Assembly (NCBI RefSeq): GCF_020523605.1
Contig: NZ_JAJAQI010000025.1
Coordinates: 1-64,000 of the forward strand
Source: Roseicella aerolata
GTDB taxonomy: Bacteria; Pseudomonadota; Alphaproteobacteria; Acetobacterales; Acetobacteraceae
Reading direction: 5' to 3'
DNA length: 64,000 nt
The notes beneath the pieces were generated by a model. The model was not told the DNA's origin. It saw nothing but the letters and a program-made list of their open reading frames with translations, and made no database searches. How positions within the stretch are numbered: position 1 is the stretch's first letter; every line of letters starts with the position of its first letter. Positions 1 to 10,301 of this stretch are shown piece after piece. The translations under genes were made by a program, and so were the position numbers.

Positions 1-119
1 CAGGACCGTCGGCACCCTCTGGGATACCATCGGCAGTCTCCTCGACCGCTTCAGTCCGAGCGAGTGCGCCGCCTACTTCCAACACTGCGGCTATGCACAG
101 TCAGGGCAATAAAGGTCTA
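1..119 (+). mobile_element. 3' end of an IS630-type insertion sequence
   Basis: The window opens inside a transposase frame that stops at 110-112. The element cannot extend far beyond this, because the dut stop codon (CTA on this strand, 117-119) begins five bases later inside a CTAG tetramer. IS630/Tc1-mariner elements target TA dinucleotides, often in CTAG, so the TA at 118-119 is a plausible target duplication. The left end lies outside the window, so terminal repeats could not be compared. Confidence 0.55.
2..112 (+). CDS. IS630 family transposase, C-terminal fragment (window edge)
   Basis: The frame is open from base 2 and reads 36 residues to TAA at 110-112. The ending, with LWDTIGSLLDRFSP followed by ECAAYFQHCGY, is the characteristic C-terminus of IS630-family DDE transposases, which usually finish with an FSP.EC..YF..(A/C)GY motif. 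The catalytic DDE residues would lie upstream of the window, so intactness cannot be judged. It is convergent with dut and only four bases separate the two stop codons. That is far too tight for an ordinary gene pair and is explained by transposition next to the dut 3' end. Confidence 0.75.
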   Translation, partial: RTVGTLWDTIGSLLDRFSPSECAAYFQHCGYAQSGQ

Positions 120-590
120 GCGGTGGCCGGTGGAGCCGAAGCCGCCGGCGCCGCGCCCGGAGGGGGCGGTGAATTCCTCCACCACCAGGAATTCCGGCCG
201 GAGGACGGGGACGAAGACCATCTGCGCGAAGCGGTCCCCGGGCGCGATCCGGATGGGCGGGGTGCCGGGGGCGTTGCGGTTCCAGGCGCTGACCATGATG
301 GGGCCGGTGTAGTCGGCATCGATCAGCCCGACGAGGTTGCCCAGCACCAGCCCCTGCCGGTGGCCGAGCCCGGAGCGCGGCAGGACCAGCGCGGCCATCC
401 CCGGATCGCCGATATGCAGGGCGATGCCGGAGGAGATGAGGGCGGGCGGCGCGCCCGGCGCGATCTCCACTGCTGCGTCGAGGCAGGCCAGCAGGTCGAT
501 GGCGGCGGCCATGGCGGTCTGGTAGCGCGGCAGGCCCCAGTCCCGCAGGCGGCTGTCCAGGATTTTCAACTCGATAGCCGGTCCGCCCAT
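117..590 (-). CDS. dut: dUTP diphosphatase (dUTPase)
   Basis: Hydrolyses dUTP to dUMP and pyrophosphate, keeping uracil out of DNA and supplying dUMP for thymidylate synthesis. The protein has 157 residues, normal for the trimeric class. All five motifs are visible: AAAIDLLA (28-35), PRSGLG (71-76), GLIDADYTG (88-96) with the catalytic Asp at about 91, RFAQMVF (120-126) and the Gly-rich C-terminal arm [11 protein letters not shown] (145-155). The C-terminus is complete although the IS630 fragment lies five bases beyond the stop. In many Alphaproteobacteria dut sits directly next to coaBC; here coaBC is 5 kb away with three unrelated genes between. Confidence 0.96.
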   Translation of the reverse strand: MGGPAIELKILDSRLRDWGLPRYQTAMAAAIDLLACLDAAVEIAPGAPPALISSGIALHIGDPGMAALVLPRSGLGHRQGLVLGNLVGLIDADYTGPIMVSAWNRNAPGTPPIRIAPGDRFAQMVFVPVLRPEFLVVEEFTAPSGRGAGGFGSTGHR

Positions 591-614
591 GGCCTGCCTT
601 TCTGCCCTGTGGTC

Positions 615-636
615 ATGGCCGGCGTGAGCCGGCCAT
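615..636. terminator. Perfect 8-bp inverted repeat between the SLC13 gene and dut
   Basis: ATGGCCGG (615-622) and CCGGCCAT (629-636) form a hairpin with a 6-nt loop. It lies after the 3' end of the permease and before the dut start, both on the minus strand. There is no T-run, so intrinsic termination is only a guess. Confidence 0.3.
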
Positions 637-791
637 CATCCCGGTCGGTTCCGCCCGGAAACCGGGCCGGGGTCAAGTGCCTGGTGGTAAGAGAGGGGTT
701 GGGTACGGTGATGGCCGGTTGAGGCGGTGATCGGATCTTATGCAAGGTCGGGTAGCCGGCGCCCGCTTTGACACGGCCATCCCACGCCCCC

Positions 792-2606
<1,815 letters not shown>

Positions 2607-2675
2607 GCAGGGGCTTCTCCATCTCCGCAGCCAGGGCATGAACCCGGCCGCGCGGCAGCCGTTCCGCGGCCGCGC

Positions 2676-4022
2676 TCAGGAGTGCGGCACGAAGGCCAGG
2701 GTATAGTTGTCCAGCAGCGCGGGCATCGGCCGCGACGCATCGAGCCGCGACGGGTCCTTCAGCGCAAGGCGGCCGGACGCCAGCAGGGCAGCGATGGTTG
2801 CACTGCCGAGCATCGGCACCAGGTTGCGCGCCGGGCAGATGCCGGGGCCGCCGCTGAACGGCACGAGTGGCCAGCCACCCTGGCGCGGCCCGTCCAGCCA
2901 GAGGTCCGGATGGAAGGTGTCTGCATGGGGCAGGTTTGCGTCATCGCGATGGAAGAAGGGCGCGAAGATGAGCACGCTCGTGTCCTTCGGCATGGCGCCG
3001 CCGCGCCACAGCGTCTCCTCCCGCGTCTCGCGCAGAATGACCGGCGTGGTGGGCCAGAGTCGGAGCGCCTCCAGGATGGCGGCGCGGAGGAAGGGCAGGT
3101 TCGCTCGCCCGCCGGGTCCGGCTTCCGCAATCTCGCGCCGCGCGCGCGCCTCCTGCTCGGGATGGGCGAGCAACAGGGCGAGGCCACGGAAGGTGGACAT
3201 GCCGCCCGGGTCGAAGGCGAAGAACCAGTGCGCGACCTGGTGCGAGGGCGCCGTCTCCGGCGTGTGCGGTGTGGCGGCGATCACGGCGGCCAGCGTGCCG
3301 GGCTCCGCCCGCCGCAGGTGCTCATCCACCCGTCGGTGGAAGCGCTCCAGCCTGCCCTTGTGGCCTGGGTGAAGGAATGCCCAGTTGCCGGCCGCGCGCA
3401 GCTTCGCGAGCATGTCCGTCAGCTCGTAGTCGTCGCGCGCAGCGTCGCCCAGCACCACGCGGCGCACGATGCGGTACCAGCCGGTGAAGAACTCGTCCCA
3501 GGAGAGCTCCTTCTGCGCCCGCGCCGCCTCCAGCATCCCGGCGGCCTCCTGCCCGACCACCTCCATGAAGTGGCCAGCCATGCGGTGCACGTCGCGCCGG
3601 CTGTCCAGCACCTCCTCGTTGAAGCGCCGGCGCTCCGTCCGCTCCGGCCCTTCGGAGATCAGGGAGGCCTTCGGTTCGAGGTGCGCGAGCGCGGCGGTCT
3701 TCTCCGCGCTGGCCGGCGAGAAGGGATGCGGCGTCCCCTCCAGCACGCGCTGGACGTCCCCGGGCGAGAGGATCAGGGCCTGGTTGCGCAGCGGGAGGCG
3801 CAGCATCAGGGGGCCGTCGCCATAGGTCTCACGCAGCTTCTGCATGCGGCGCACGGCGCGGCGGTCCAGGTCCATGCGCTCGGCCAGGCGCATGACCTTG
3901 GGGCGCCGGATGATCACGCCCTTGGCAAAGGTGGGCAGCACGACCTCGGCGAGTGCCGCGGTTGTGTCAGCGATGCTCGCGACCGGGATCCGGTCGCCCA
4001 TGCTGTAGGTTCCGGCGCTCAT
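2676..4022 (-). CDS. Cytochrome P450
   Basis: Haem-thiolate monooxygenase, probably soluble, of 448 residues. The I-helix reads FAFDPGGMST (about 268-277), with the usual acidic residue and threonine. The ExxR motif is EALR (318-321). The haem loop is PFSGGPGICPAR with the ligand cysteine at about 396. The Pro after that Cys (CPAR rather than CxGR) is a minor deviation also seen in other bacterial P450s. ATG at 4022 is chosen because GAGGAG lies six bases upstream; an in-frame ATG at 4052 has no such site. No ferredoxin or reductase gene is adjacent, so electrons must come from elsewhere. The substrate is unknown. Confidence 0.9.
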   Translation of the reverse strand: MSAGTYSMGDRIPVASIADTTAALAEVVLPTFAKGVIIRRPKVMRLAERMDLDRRAVRRMQKLRETYGDGPLMLRLPLRNQALILSPGDVQRVLEGTPHPFSPASAEKTAALAHLEPKASLISEGPERTERRRFNEEVLDSRRDVHRMAGHFMEVVGQEAAGMLEAARAQKELSWDEFFTGWYRIVRRVVLGDAARDDYELTDMLAKLRAAGNWAFLHPGHKGRLERFHRRVDEHLRRAEPGTLAAVIAATPHTPETAPSHQVAHWFFAFDPGGMSTFRGLALLLAHPEQEARARREIAEAGPGGRANLPFLRAAILEALRLWPTTPVILRETREETLWRGGAMPKDTSVLIFAPFFHRDDANLPHADTFHPDLWLDGPRQGGWPLVPFSGGPGICPARNLVPMLGSATIAALLASGRLALKDPSRLDASRPMPALLDNYTLAFVPHS

Positions 4023-4215
4023 GCTGCGCTCCTCGGGGTGTGGGGCGCTCAACAGCCCATGCCTGAAGCTGGTTCTGCTCGGCGGCTATGACAGGGCGCC
4101 GTTGCCCGCCGCGCGCACGGCCGGTTCGCCAACCCGAATACGAGGTCCGGACCACCGGAGGAAGCGGCATCTTCCGACCGCCGCGTCGGACGGCAATGGC
4201 CGCTTCGGGCCGCAC

Positions 4216-4319
4216 CTGCAGCGGGTTGCGTTCATATCTGAACGCAACCCGCTGCAGCTCCTTGTTTTTGAGCAGATTCACGCTCCCGGGCGTTCCCGCC
4301 CGTCCGCGATCTGCTCTAG
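4216..4319. repeat. Composite palindromic repeat, copy A (module I then II)
   Basis: Module I is a perfect 19-bp inverted repeat: CTGCAGCGGGTTGCGTTCA at 4216-4234, loop TATC, complementary arm at 4239-4257. Module II spans 4269-4318: outer arms GAGCAGAT (4270-4277) and ATCTGCTC (4309-4316), inner stem CGGGCG-TTCC-CGCCCG (4287-4302). The linker AGCTCCTTGTTTTT is shared with copy L. It lies between the 3' end of the sarcosine oxidase-like gene and the P450 start, and fills most of that 306-bp gap; I see no gene in the rest. Confidence 0.9.
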
Positions 4320-4328
4320 CCGCCCCCG

Positions 4329-5471
4329 CTACGCCGCGCTGCGCAGCCGCCCCAGCCGCAGGAAGCCGATCCCGTGCCGCGTGGCCCCGTCCCCCGTGGC
4401 AAGGTCCGCCAGCACCTCCCCCACCACGCTGCAGAATTTGTAGCCATGGCCGGAACAGGGGGACGCGAGCACCACCTGGCGGTAGGCCGGGTGGTGGTCC
4501 AGGATGAAGTGCTCATCCGGCGTGTTGGTGAAGATGCAGGCGCGCAGCGCCATGGTCGGGCCGGTGCCGTGGGGGAAATACCGCTCCGCGAAGCCGCGCA
4601 GCAGCGCCTCGTCCTCCGCCTCCACCTCGCGCCGCATCGCCTCGGCCGGCATGGTCTCGCCGCGGTGGTGGTAGCGGCCGAATTTGAAGCCGGGGACCTC
4701 CACCACCGGGAAGCCGTAGTAGCGGCCCTCCGCAGCCTCCAGGTTGAAGACCGGGAAGCGTTCCGGCGTGAACAATTCGGGCGCCTGCGGCTGCAGCCAG
4801 GCCAGCACCTGCCGCTCCGGCACCGCGATCCCTTGCAGCAGCGGCGCGAGGTCGGCCATCCAGGCGCCCGCGGTCAGCACCAGCCGCCCGGCCTCGTAGC
4901 GGCTGCGATCGGTGGTGACCACCACGCCCTCCCCGCCCCCGCGCGCCTCGCAGCCCAGCACCCGCTCGCGCGCATGGATCTCGGCGCCCGCCGCCTGGGC
5001 GGCGCGGACATGCGCGACGATGGCGCGCTCGCTCATCACATAGCCGCCCTGGGGCTGGAACACCGTGCGCATGCCGGCGGGCAGGCTGTAGCCGGGATGG
5101 CGTTCGTTCACCTGCGCGCCCGTCAGCACCTCATGCGGCAAGGCATGCAGCCGGGCGGAGGCGAGCGCGCCCGCGAAGACCTCTCCATCCTCGAGCCCGC
5201 CATCCAGCGAGCCATGGGTGATCAGCACCCGCTCGCCGGTCGCCGCCTCCAGCTCCCGCCACAGCGCATAGGCGCGGTGCAGCAGGGGCACATAGGCCGG
5301 GTCCTCGTAATAGGGCAGGCGGATGATACGGGTGACGCCGTGGGAGGAGCCCATGGCATGCGGGATGTCGAAGCGCTCCAGCCCCAGCACGCGCTGCCCG
5401 CGCCGGGCGAGCTGCCAGGCGGCGGCGCTGCCCATGCCGCCGATGCCGACCACGATCACGTCGTATGCCAT
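4329..5471 (-). CDS. FAD-dependent oxidoreductase, monomeric sarcosine oxidase / N-methyltryptophan oxidase family
   Basis: Oxidative N-demethylation of a secondary amine such as sarcosine or an N-methyl amino acid, giving formaldehyde, an amine and H2O2. The 380-residue length matches the family. The N-terminal dinucleotide fold shows GIGGMG (9-14). The covalent FAD attachment cysteine is in ACIFTNTPDEHF (Cys at about 312), a hallmark of the MSOX/MTOX group, and GHGYKF (341-346) is the conserved C-terminal flavin-site motif. ATG 5471 has GGAG six bases upstream; the longer frame to 5549 has no support. The exact substrate is not determinable. Confidence 0.9.
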   Translation of the reverse strand: MAYDVIVVGIGGMGSAAAWQLARRGQRVLGLERFDIPHAMGSSHGVTRIIRLPYYEDPAYVPLLHRAYALWRELEAATGERVLITHGSLDGGLEDGEVFAGALASARLHALPHEVLTGAQVNERHPGYSLPAGMRTVFQPQGGYVMSERAIVAHVRAAQAAGAEIHARERVLGCEARGGGEGVVVTTDRSRYEAGRLVLTAGAWMADLAPLLQGIAVPERQVLAWLQPQAPELFTPERFPVFNLEAAEGRYYGFPVVEVPGFKFGRYHHRGETMPAEAMRREVEAEDEALLRGFAERYFPHGTGPTMALRACIFTNTPDEHFILDHHPAYRQVVLASPCSGHGYKFCSVVGEVLADLATGDGATRHGIGFLRLGRLRSAA

Positions 5472-5663
5472 GGCTTGCTCCGATCCGCGCCGGCGCATTC
5501 TGGCACAGCATGGAGCGTTGGGGAGCGGCCGGGCGGCGGGGGCGACCATGGCCCGGGGCCAGGGTGCCGCATCGTTCGCCGGGGGGCGCAGCCGCGTGCG
5601 GCGCCTTCCCGCCGGCTGTCCGGCACCGGGGCGGCGGGCGCCGGGCGCGTGGAGCCTGCGGCG

Positions 5664-6851
5664 TCAGCCCAGCGCCTGCGCGATCCTCTGCGCTAGGCGC
5701 TCCGCCACCGCCGCCTTGGGCAGTTCCGGCCAGTCCTCCACCCCCCCGGCGGTGACGAGGTGGACGGTGTTGCTCTCCCCGCCCATGACGCCGCCCGAGA
5801 CATCGTTCGCCACGATCCAGTCGCAGCCCTTGCGCAGCCGCTTCTCCCTCGCGTGCTCCACCACCTTCTCCGTCTCCGCCGCGAAGCCGATGACGAGGCC
5901 GGGGCGGCGCTGATGGCGGGAGAGGGTCGCCAGGATGTCGGGGTTCAGCGCCATCTCGAGGATCGGCGCCGCCGCGCCGGGCGCCTTCTTCAGCTTCTGC
6001 GTCGAAGCCTGGGCCACCCGCCAGTCGGCGACGGCGGCGGCCATGACGGCGATGTCGGCGGGCAGCGCCGCCTCGCAGGCGGCCAGCATCTCGCGCGCGG
6101 ATTCCACGCGCAGCACCGTCACGCCCGGCGGGTCCGGCACCACCACCGGGCCGGAGACGAGGGTGACCCGCGCGCCGAGCGCGGCAAGCGCCGCGGCGAT
6201 GGCATGGCCCTGCTTGCCGCTGCTGCGGTTGGCGATGTAGCGGACCGGGTCGATCGGCTCATGCGTCGGGCCGGAGGTGACGAGGGCATGCCGCCCCGCC
6301 AGCGGCCGGCCGGCGGGGGAGAGGATCGCCTCGATGGCCGCCAGGATCTCGGGCGGCTCGGAGAGGCGCCCCGGTCCGCTCTCCGGCTCCGCCATCGCGC
6401 CCACGCCGGGGCCCACCACCTGCACGCCGCGTGCCTGCAGCAGCGCCAGGTTGGCCCGCGTCGCCGGATGCTCCCACATCGCCGGGTTCATGGCCGGCGC
6501 CACCAGCACCGGGGCGCGCGTCGCCAGCAGGATGGTGGAGGCGAGGTCATCCGCCAGCCCATGCGCCATCTTCGCCAGCAGGTCGGCCGAGGCGGGCGCC
6601 ACCACCACCAGGTCCGGCCAGCGCGCCAGGCGGATATGGCCGATCTCCGCCTCGGCGGCCCAGAGGTCGTCATGCACGCGGGCGCCGGTGATGCCCGCCA
6701 GCGCCTCCCGCGTCACGAAGCGGGCGCCGCCCGCGGTCAGCACGCCGGTGACGGCGGCGCCGGCCTTGCGCAGGAGGCGGGTGAGGTCGAGCGCCTTGTA
6801 GGCGGCGACGCTGCCCGAGAGGATCAGCAGGATGCGGCGGTCCGTCAGCAT
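5664..6851 (-). CDS. coaBC: Bifunctional phosphopantothenoylcysteine decarboxylase / phosphopantothenate-cysteine ligase
   Basis: Carries out two consecutive steps of coenzyme A synthesis, from 4'-phosphopantothenate to 4'-phosphopantetheine. Residues 1-180 are the FMN-dependent CoaC domain, with the active-site His in EIGHIRLARWPDL (about 72) and the PAMN motif (119-122). Residues 185-395 are the CTP-dependent CoaB domain, with GPTHEPIDPVRYIANRSSG and a Lys-rich KLKK segment. The loop that carries the catalytic Cys158 in E. coli (ACG..GxGR) reads GAMAEPESGPGRL here and has no cysteine. From memory this also occurs in other alphaproteobacterial CoaBC, so it may be clade-typical. Length 395 is normal. 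Confidence 0.95.
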   Translation of the reverse strand: MLTDRRILLILSGSVAAYKALDLTRLLRKAGAAVTGVLTAGGARFVTREALAGITGARVHDDLWAAEAEIGHIRLARWPDLVVVAPASADLLAKMAHGLADDLASTILLATRAPVLVAPAMNPAMWEHPATRANLALLQARGVQVVGPGVGAMAEPESGPGRLSEPPEILAAIEAILSPAGRPLAGRHALVTSGPTHEPIDPVRYIANRSSGKQGHAIAAALAALGARVTLVSGPVVVPDPPGVTVLRVESAREMLAACEAALPADIAVMAAAVADWRVAQASTQKLKKAPGAAAPILEMALNPDILATLSRHQRRPGLVIGFAAETEKVVEHAREKRLRKGCDWIVANDVSGGVMGGESNTVHLVTAGGVEDWPELPKAAVAERLAQRIAQALG

Positions 6852-6882
6852 GGGGGCGAAACTACAGGACCGCCGCCGCGGC

Positions 6883-7761
6883 TCAAACCGGCCTCTCGCC
6901 CTTCACCGTCACCCGGTTGCCGTAGCGCCGGTGCGGCCAGTAGTCCCACATCGCCCGGTGCTGGGTGCACCGGTTGTCCCAGAAGGCGACGGAGTTCGGC
7001 TGCCAGCGGAAGCGGCACTGAAACAGCGGGTTCTCCATGTGCTGGTAGAGGTAGCCGAGGATCCCGTCGCTCTCGTCGCGGGGGATGCCGAGGATGCGGG
7101 TGGTGAAGCCGCGGTTCACATAAAGGGCCTTCCGGCCCGTCACCGGATGGGTGCGCACCACCGGATGCTCGGCCCGCGGATAGCTCGGCCGGTCCGCGAC
7201 GCCCTCCTTCGCATACATCCCGCGATAGACATGCTCGCCGCTGTGCTCGGCGGTGAGCCCTTCCAGATAGGCCTTCATCCGGTCCGACAGCGCGTCATAG
7301 GCGGCATACATGTTGGCGAACAGCGTGTCGCCCCCGGCGGGCGGGCATTCCCGGATATAGAGGATGCTGCCCATGGGCGGCTCCTCGTCGCAGGAGACGT
7401 CGGAATGCCAGCCCTCGCCATTGGCGCGCAGCGAATTCTCGTCCGCCTTGATGATCATCAGCTCGGGATGACCCGGCTCGTGCGGCGCCGCCGGGTGCAG
7501 GTGCAGCTCCCCGAATGTCCGGCCGAACGCCAGATGCTGCTCCTGGGTCATGCGCTGGTCGCGGAAGAAGATGACCAGGTGCTCGGCCAGCGCGCGGTGG
7601 ATCTCCGCCATCTGGTGGTTGCCGGGAGCGGCCAGGTCCACCCCGCTGATCTCGGCCCCGATCACCGGGGTCAGCCGGTCGATGCCGATGGTCTCATAGG
7701 GCTGGCCAGACCCGGATGGGGCCTTGATGCGCGGGCCGCTGAGGGCGCTGAGCGAGGACAT
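6883..7761 (-). CDS. TauD/TfdA-family Fe(II)/2-oxoglutarate dioxygenase
   Basis: A 292-residue alpha-ketoglutarate-dependent hydroxylase. The iron triad is visible as the HxD in GWHSDVS (H119, D121) and the distal His in NRCTQHRAMWDY (H268), with an Arg about 11 residues later (279) for 2-oxoglutarate. Members act on taurine, sulfonates, aryloxyacetates or other acids; the substrate is not resolved here. The start at 7761 is preceded by AGGAAGG, and the frame upstream of it is repeat-derived. Thirty-one bases separate it from coaBC, so co-transcription is possible. It diverges from lrgA. Confidence 0.92.
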   Translation of the reverse strand: MSSLSALSGPRIKAPSGSGQPYETIGIDRLTPVIGAEISGVDLAAPGNHQMAEIHRALAEHLVIFFRDQRMTQEQHLAFGRTFGELHLHPAAPHEPGHPELMIIKADENSLRANGEGWHSDVSCDEEPPMGSILYIRECPPAGGDTLFANMYAAYDALSDRMKAYLEGLTAEHSGEHVYRGMYAKEGVADRPSYPRAEHPVVRTHPVTGRKALYVNRGFTTRILGIPRDESDGILGYLYQHMENPLFQCRFRWQPNSVAFWDNRCTQHRAMWDYWPHRRYGNRVTVKGERPV

Positions 7762-7795
7762 GGCGTTGTTCCTTCCTGGCCGTCTGCCGGGAAGG

Positions 7796-7842
7796 CTAGA
7801 GCAGATCGCGGACGGGCGGGAACGCCCCTCGGCAAAGCGCCG
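7796..7842. repeat. Composite palindromic repeat, half copy B
   Basis: CTAGAGCAGATCGCGGACGG followed by GCGGGAACGCCCC resembles one side of module II in the orientation of copies C and J. The closing TCTGCTCTA arm is missing. It lies between the divergent starts of the TauD-like gene and lrgA. Confidence 0.6.
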
Positions 7843-8012
7843 CCCTCCGCCCAGGGGCCGGCGGCGGATCGGCCCCGGCCGGCGCGGCTCCGGCGGGGCC
7901 ATCCGGCCGGCGGCTCGCCCCGCCCGCTCCGCTGACAGGATCGGGACCAACCCCGGCATACCCGCCGCGCGCCGCATCCGGCATGGTGCCCGCCCTGCCC
8001 GGAGGAGCCCGC

Positions 8013-8357
8013 ATGATCGGCGCGCTGACCACCCTTCTTCTCTGCCAGCTCACCGGCGAGATCCTGGTGCGCAGCCTGCACCTGCCCGTCCCCGGCCCGG
8101 TGCTCGGCATGGTCCTGCTCTTCGCCACGCTGGTGCTGCGGGGGCGGGAGGCGCCGGCCGGGCTCGGCGCGACCGCCGACGCGCTGCTCGGCCATCTCGG
8201 CCTGCTCTTCGTGCCGGCCGGCGTCGGCGTGGTGCTCTACTTGCCGCTGCTGGCGCGGGACTGGGCGCCGATCTCGCTGGCGGTGCTGGCCGGCACGCTG
8301 CTGGCCATCGCCGCGACGGGGCGGCTGGCGCAGGCACTGCTCCGCAGGCTCGGCTGA
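8013..8357 (+). CDS. lrgA: CidA/LrgA family holin-like membrane protein
   Basis: Small integral membrane protein of 114 residues with about four hydrophobic segments. The CidA/LrgA signature includes PVPGPVLGMVLLF near residues 30-42 and LLFVPAGVGV near 70. In Gram-positives LrgA/LrgB modulate murein hydrolase export and autolysis. In many bacteria and in plants the pair moves glycolate, glycerate or pyruvate. ATG 8013 has GGAGGA five bases upstream. Its stop overlaps the lrgB start (TGATG), so the two are translationally coupled. Confidence 0.9.
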   Translation: MIGALTTLLLCQLTGEILVRSLHLPVPGPVLGMVLLFATLVLRGREAPAGLGATADALLGHLGLLFVPAGVGVVLYLPLLARDWAPISLAVLAGTLLAIAATGRLAQALLRRLG

Positions 8358-9079
8358 TGCGGGACCTGGCCGAGGTCTGGGTCTATCTGGCGCGGGAGCC
8401 GCTGGCGGCGCTGACGGCGACGCTGCTTGCCTGGCTCGGGGCGCTCCGGCTGCAGCGGGCGCTCGGGCGGCATCCGCTGGCCAATCCCGTGCTGTTCGCC
8501 GTGGCGCTGCTGGCCGGGGGGCTGCTGCTCTCGGGCGTCGAGTACCGCGCCTATTTCGAGGGCGCGCAATTCGTCCACTTCCTGCTCGGCCCGGCGACCG
8601 TGGCGCTGGCGGTGCCGCTGCACCGGCAATGGCAGGCGGTGCGGCGCTCGGCGCTGGCGGCGCTGCTCTCGGTCCTGCTCGGCGGCGTCTTCGCCGCGGC
8701 GGCGGGTGTCGCCATGGCGCTGGCGCTGGGGGCGGCGCCGGAGGTCACCGCCTCCCTCGCCCCGCGTTCCGTCACCACGCCGGTCGCCATGGGCATCGCG
8801 GAACGGATCGGCGGCCTGCCCTCCCTCACCGCGGCCGTGGTCATCTGCTCGGGCGTGGTGGGCGCGGCGCTGGGGCCGGCGGTGCTGGACCTTGCGCGCG
8901 TCCGGGACTGGCGGGCGCGCGGGCTCGCCATCGGCACCGCCGCGCATGGCATCGGCACGGCGCGCGCCCTTTCCGTCAATGCCACCGCCGGGGCCTTCAG
9001 CGGCCTTGCCATGGGGCTGAACGCGCTGGCGACGGCGCTGCTGCTGCCCCTGCTCTGGCGGCTGCTGGCGGGTGGTTGA
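8357..9079 (+). CDS. lrgB: LrgB family protein
   Basis: Integral membrane protein of 240 residues, the usual partner of LrgA/CidA. Hydrophobic segments run throughout. The conserved LrgB core is seen in LGAAPEVTASLAPRSVTTPVAMG (mid-protein) and the C-terminal GTAAHGIGTARAL followed by AFSGLAMGLN. The ATG at 8357 overlaps the lrgA stop by one base. The pair probably forms one membrane complex for metabolite export or murein-hydrolase control. No LytSR-type regulator is adjacent. Confidence 0.92.
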   Translation: MRDLAEVWVYLAREPLAALTATLLAWLGALRLQRALGRHPLANPVLFAVALLAGGLLLSGVEYRAYFEGAQFVHFLLGPATVALAVPLHRQWQAVRRSALAALLSVLLGGVFAAAAGVAMALALGAAPEVTASLAPRSVTTPVAMGIAERIGGLPSLTAAVVICSGVVGAALGPAVLDLARVRDWRARGLAIGTAAHGIGTARALSVNATAGAFSGLAMGLNALATALLLPLLWRLLAGG

Positions 9080-9135
9080 TGCGCCGCCCATGGCGCACGA
9101 CCTCATGCTGCCCCAGCACGCAAAGGGAGGCCTGG

Positions 9136-9357
9136 ATGTCGGACACGGAAATGGAGCGGCGCATCCGCGAGCGGGCCTATCTGCTCTGGCAGGCGGAAGG
9201 CTGCCCGGAGGGACGGGCGGAGGAGCACTGGACGCTCGCCTGCATGCTGGAGGCGCAGCAGGAGGATTATGTGGACGAGGAGAGCGAGGAGAGCTTCCCG
9301 GCGAGCGACCCGCCCTCCCATGTCCCGATCACCGGGGAGGGGCGCGCCCGGGGCTGA
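9136..9357 (+). CDS. Small DUF2934-type protein
   Basis: 73 residues, very acidic. The N-terminal half has the DUF2934 pattern (RIRERAYLLWQAEGCPEGRAEEHW). The C-terminus carries EESFPASDPPS, a motif that recurs in many small uncharacterised alphaproteobacterial proteins. GGGAGG lies six bases before the ATG. It is 56 bases downstream of lrgB on the same strand, so it could share the transcript. No biochemical function is known for this family. Confidence 0.8.
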   Translation: MSDTEMERRIRERAYLLWQAEGCPEGRAEEHWTLACMLEAQQEDYVDEESEESFPASDPPSHVPITGEGRARG

Positions 9358-9465
9358 CCGCGCCGTGCCTCCGGGCGGCCTTTCGTTGCCAGGGCAGATT
9401 CAGGCCTGCCGGCGCTTCGGCCCTCCGGCGACCTGTTCTATGACGGGCGGGAGGAGGAACCGCCC

Positions 9466-9996
9466 ATGCCCGTCTATGCCCTGAACGACCTGGTGCCGAC
9501 CCTGCCGGAGGCCGGCCGCTACTGGGTGGCGCCCGATGCCCATGTGGTCGGCCGCGTCACCCTCGGCGAGGATGTCGGCGTCTGGTTCGGCGCGGTCATC
9601 CGCGGCGACAACGACCCGATGGTGATCGGCGCCCGCACCAACATCCAGGAAGGCGCGATGCTGCATTCCGATGCCGGCGTTCCCCTGACGGTCGGGGAGG
9701 ATGTGACGGTCGGCCACCATGCCATCCTGCATGGCTGCACGGTGGGGGACTGCTCGCTCATCGGCATGGGCGCGACGGTGCTGAACCGCGCGAAGATCGG
9801 CCGCTTCTCCATCGTCGGCGCCAATGCGCTGGTGACGGAAGGGAAGGAGTTCCCGGACTACTCGCTGATCGTCGGCAGCCCGGCCAAGGTGGTGCGCACC
9901 CTCGATCCCTCCATCGCGGAGCAGCTCCGTGCCTCGGCGGCGCATTACGTGGCGAACTGGCAGCGCTTCAGGGCCGGGATGCGCGTGATCGCCTGA
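9466..9996 (+). CDS. Gamma-class carbonic anhydrase family protein
   Basis: 176-residue left-handed beta-helix protein built of hexapeptide repeats. The metal ligands expected for gamma carbonic anhydrases are present: H67 in MLHSDAG, H84 in VGHHAIL and H89 in ILHGC. R46, D48 and Q61 match the conserved catalytic neighbourhood. Many bacterial members (YrdA/PaaY-like) have weak or no hydratase activity, so the reaction is not certain. A GGAGGAGG tract precedes the ATG by several bases. It appears to be a single-gene unit. Confidence 0.9.
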   Translation: MPVYALNDLVPTLPEAGRYWVAPDAHVVGRVTLGEDVGVWFGAVIRGDNDPMVIGARTNIQEGAMLHSDAGVPLTVGEDVTVGHHAILHGCTVGDCSLIGMGATVLNRAKIGRFSIVGANALVTEGKEFPDYSLIVGSPAKVVRTLDPSIAEQLRASAAHYVANWQRFRAGMRVIA

Positions 9997-10301
9997 GGGC
10001 CGTTCATGCCGCCGGTGCGGCGCAGCCGGGCTGTGCGGAGCAAACCGCCCGGCGCGGGGGAGGTTGATGGGCCACCATCGACGGCCTCTGGCATGAACCC
10101 GGCCGGCAGGACCTGCTGAAGACGTCCGGTGCCTGGCGGGCGGCTTACGCCCGCTGCCACGGAGACGGATCAGGGCGCCCATGGCGGACCATTCTTCAAC
10201 AGGCCCCGGCAGACATCCTGGCGTCTGCGCGCCGGGGCAGACCGGTTCGCCAGGGGGCGTGAAGGCCCGCAGGCGTGACCCCGTGCGAAAGGGGGCGCGG
10301 T
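9997..10301. other. Intergenic region with no recognisable gene
   Basis: A 305-bp gap between convergent genes. I see no convincing start/RBS, hairpin with T-run, or copy of the window's repeat family in it. Confidence 0.5.
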
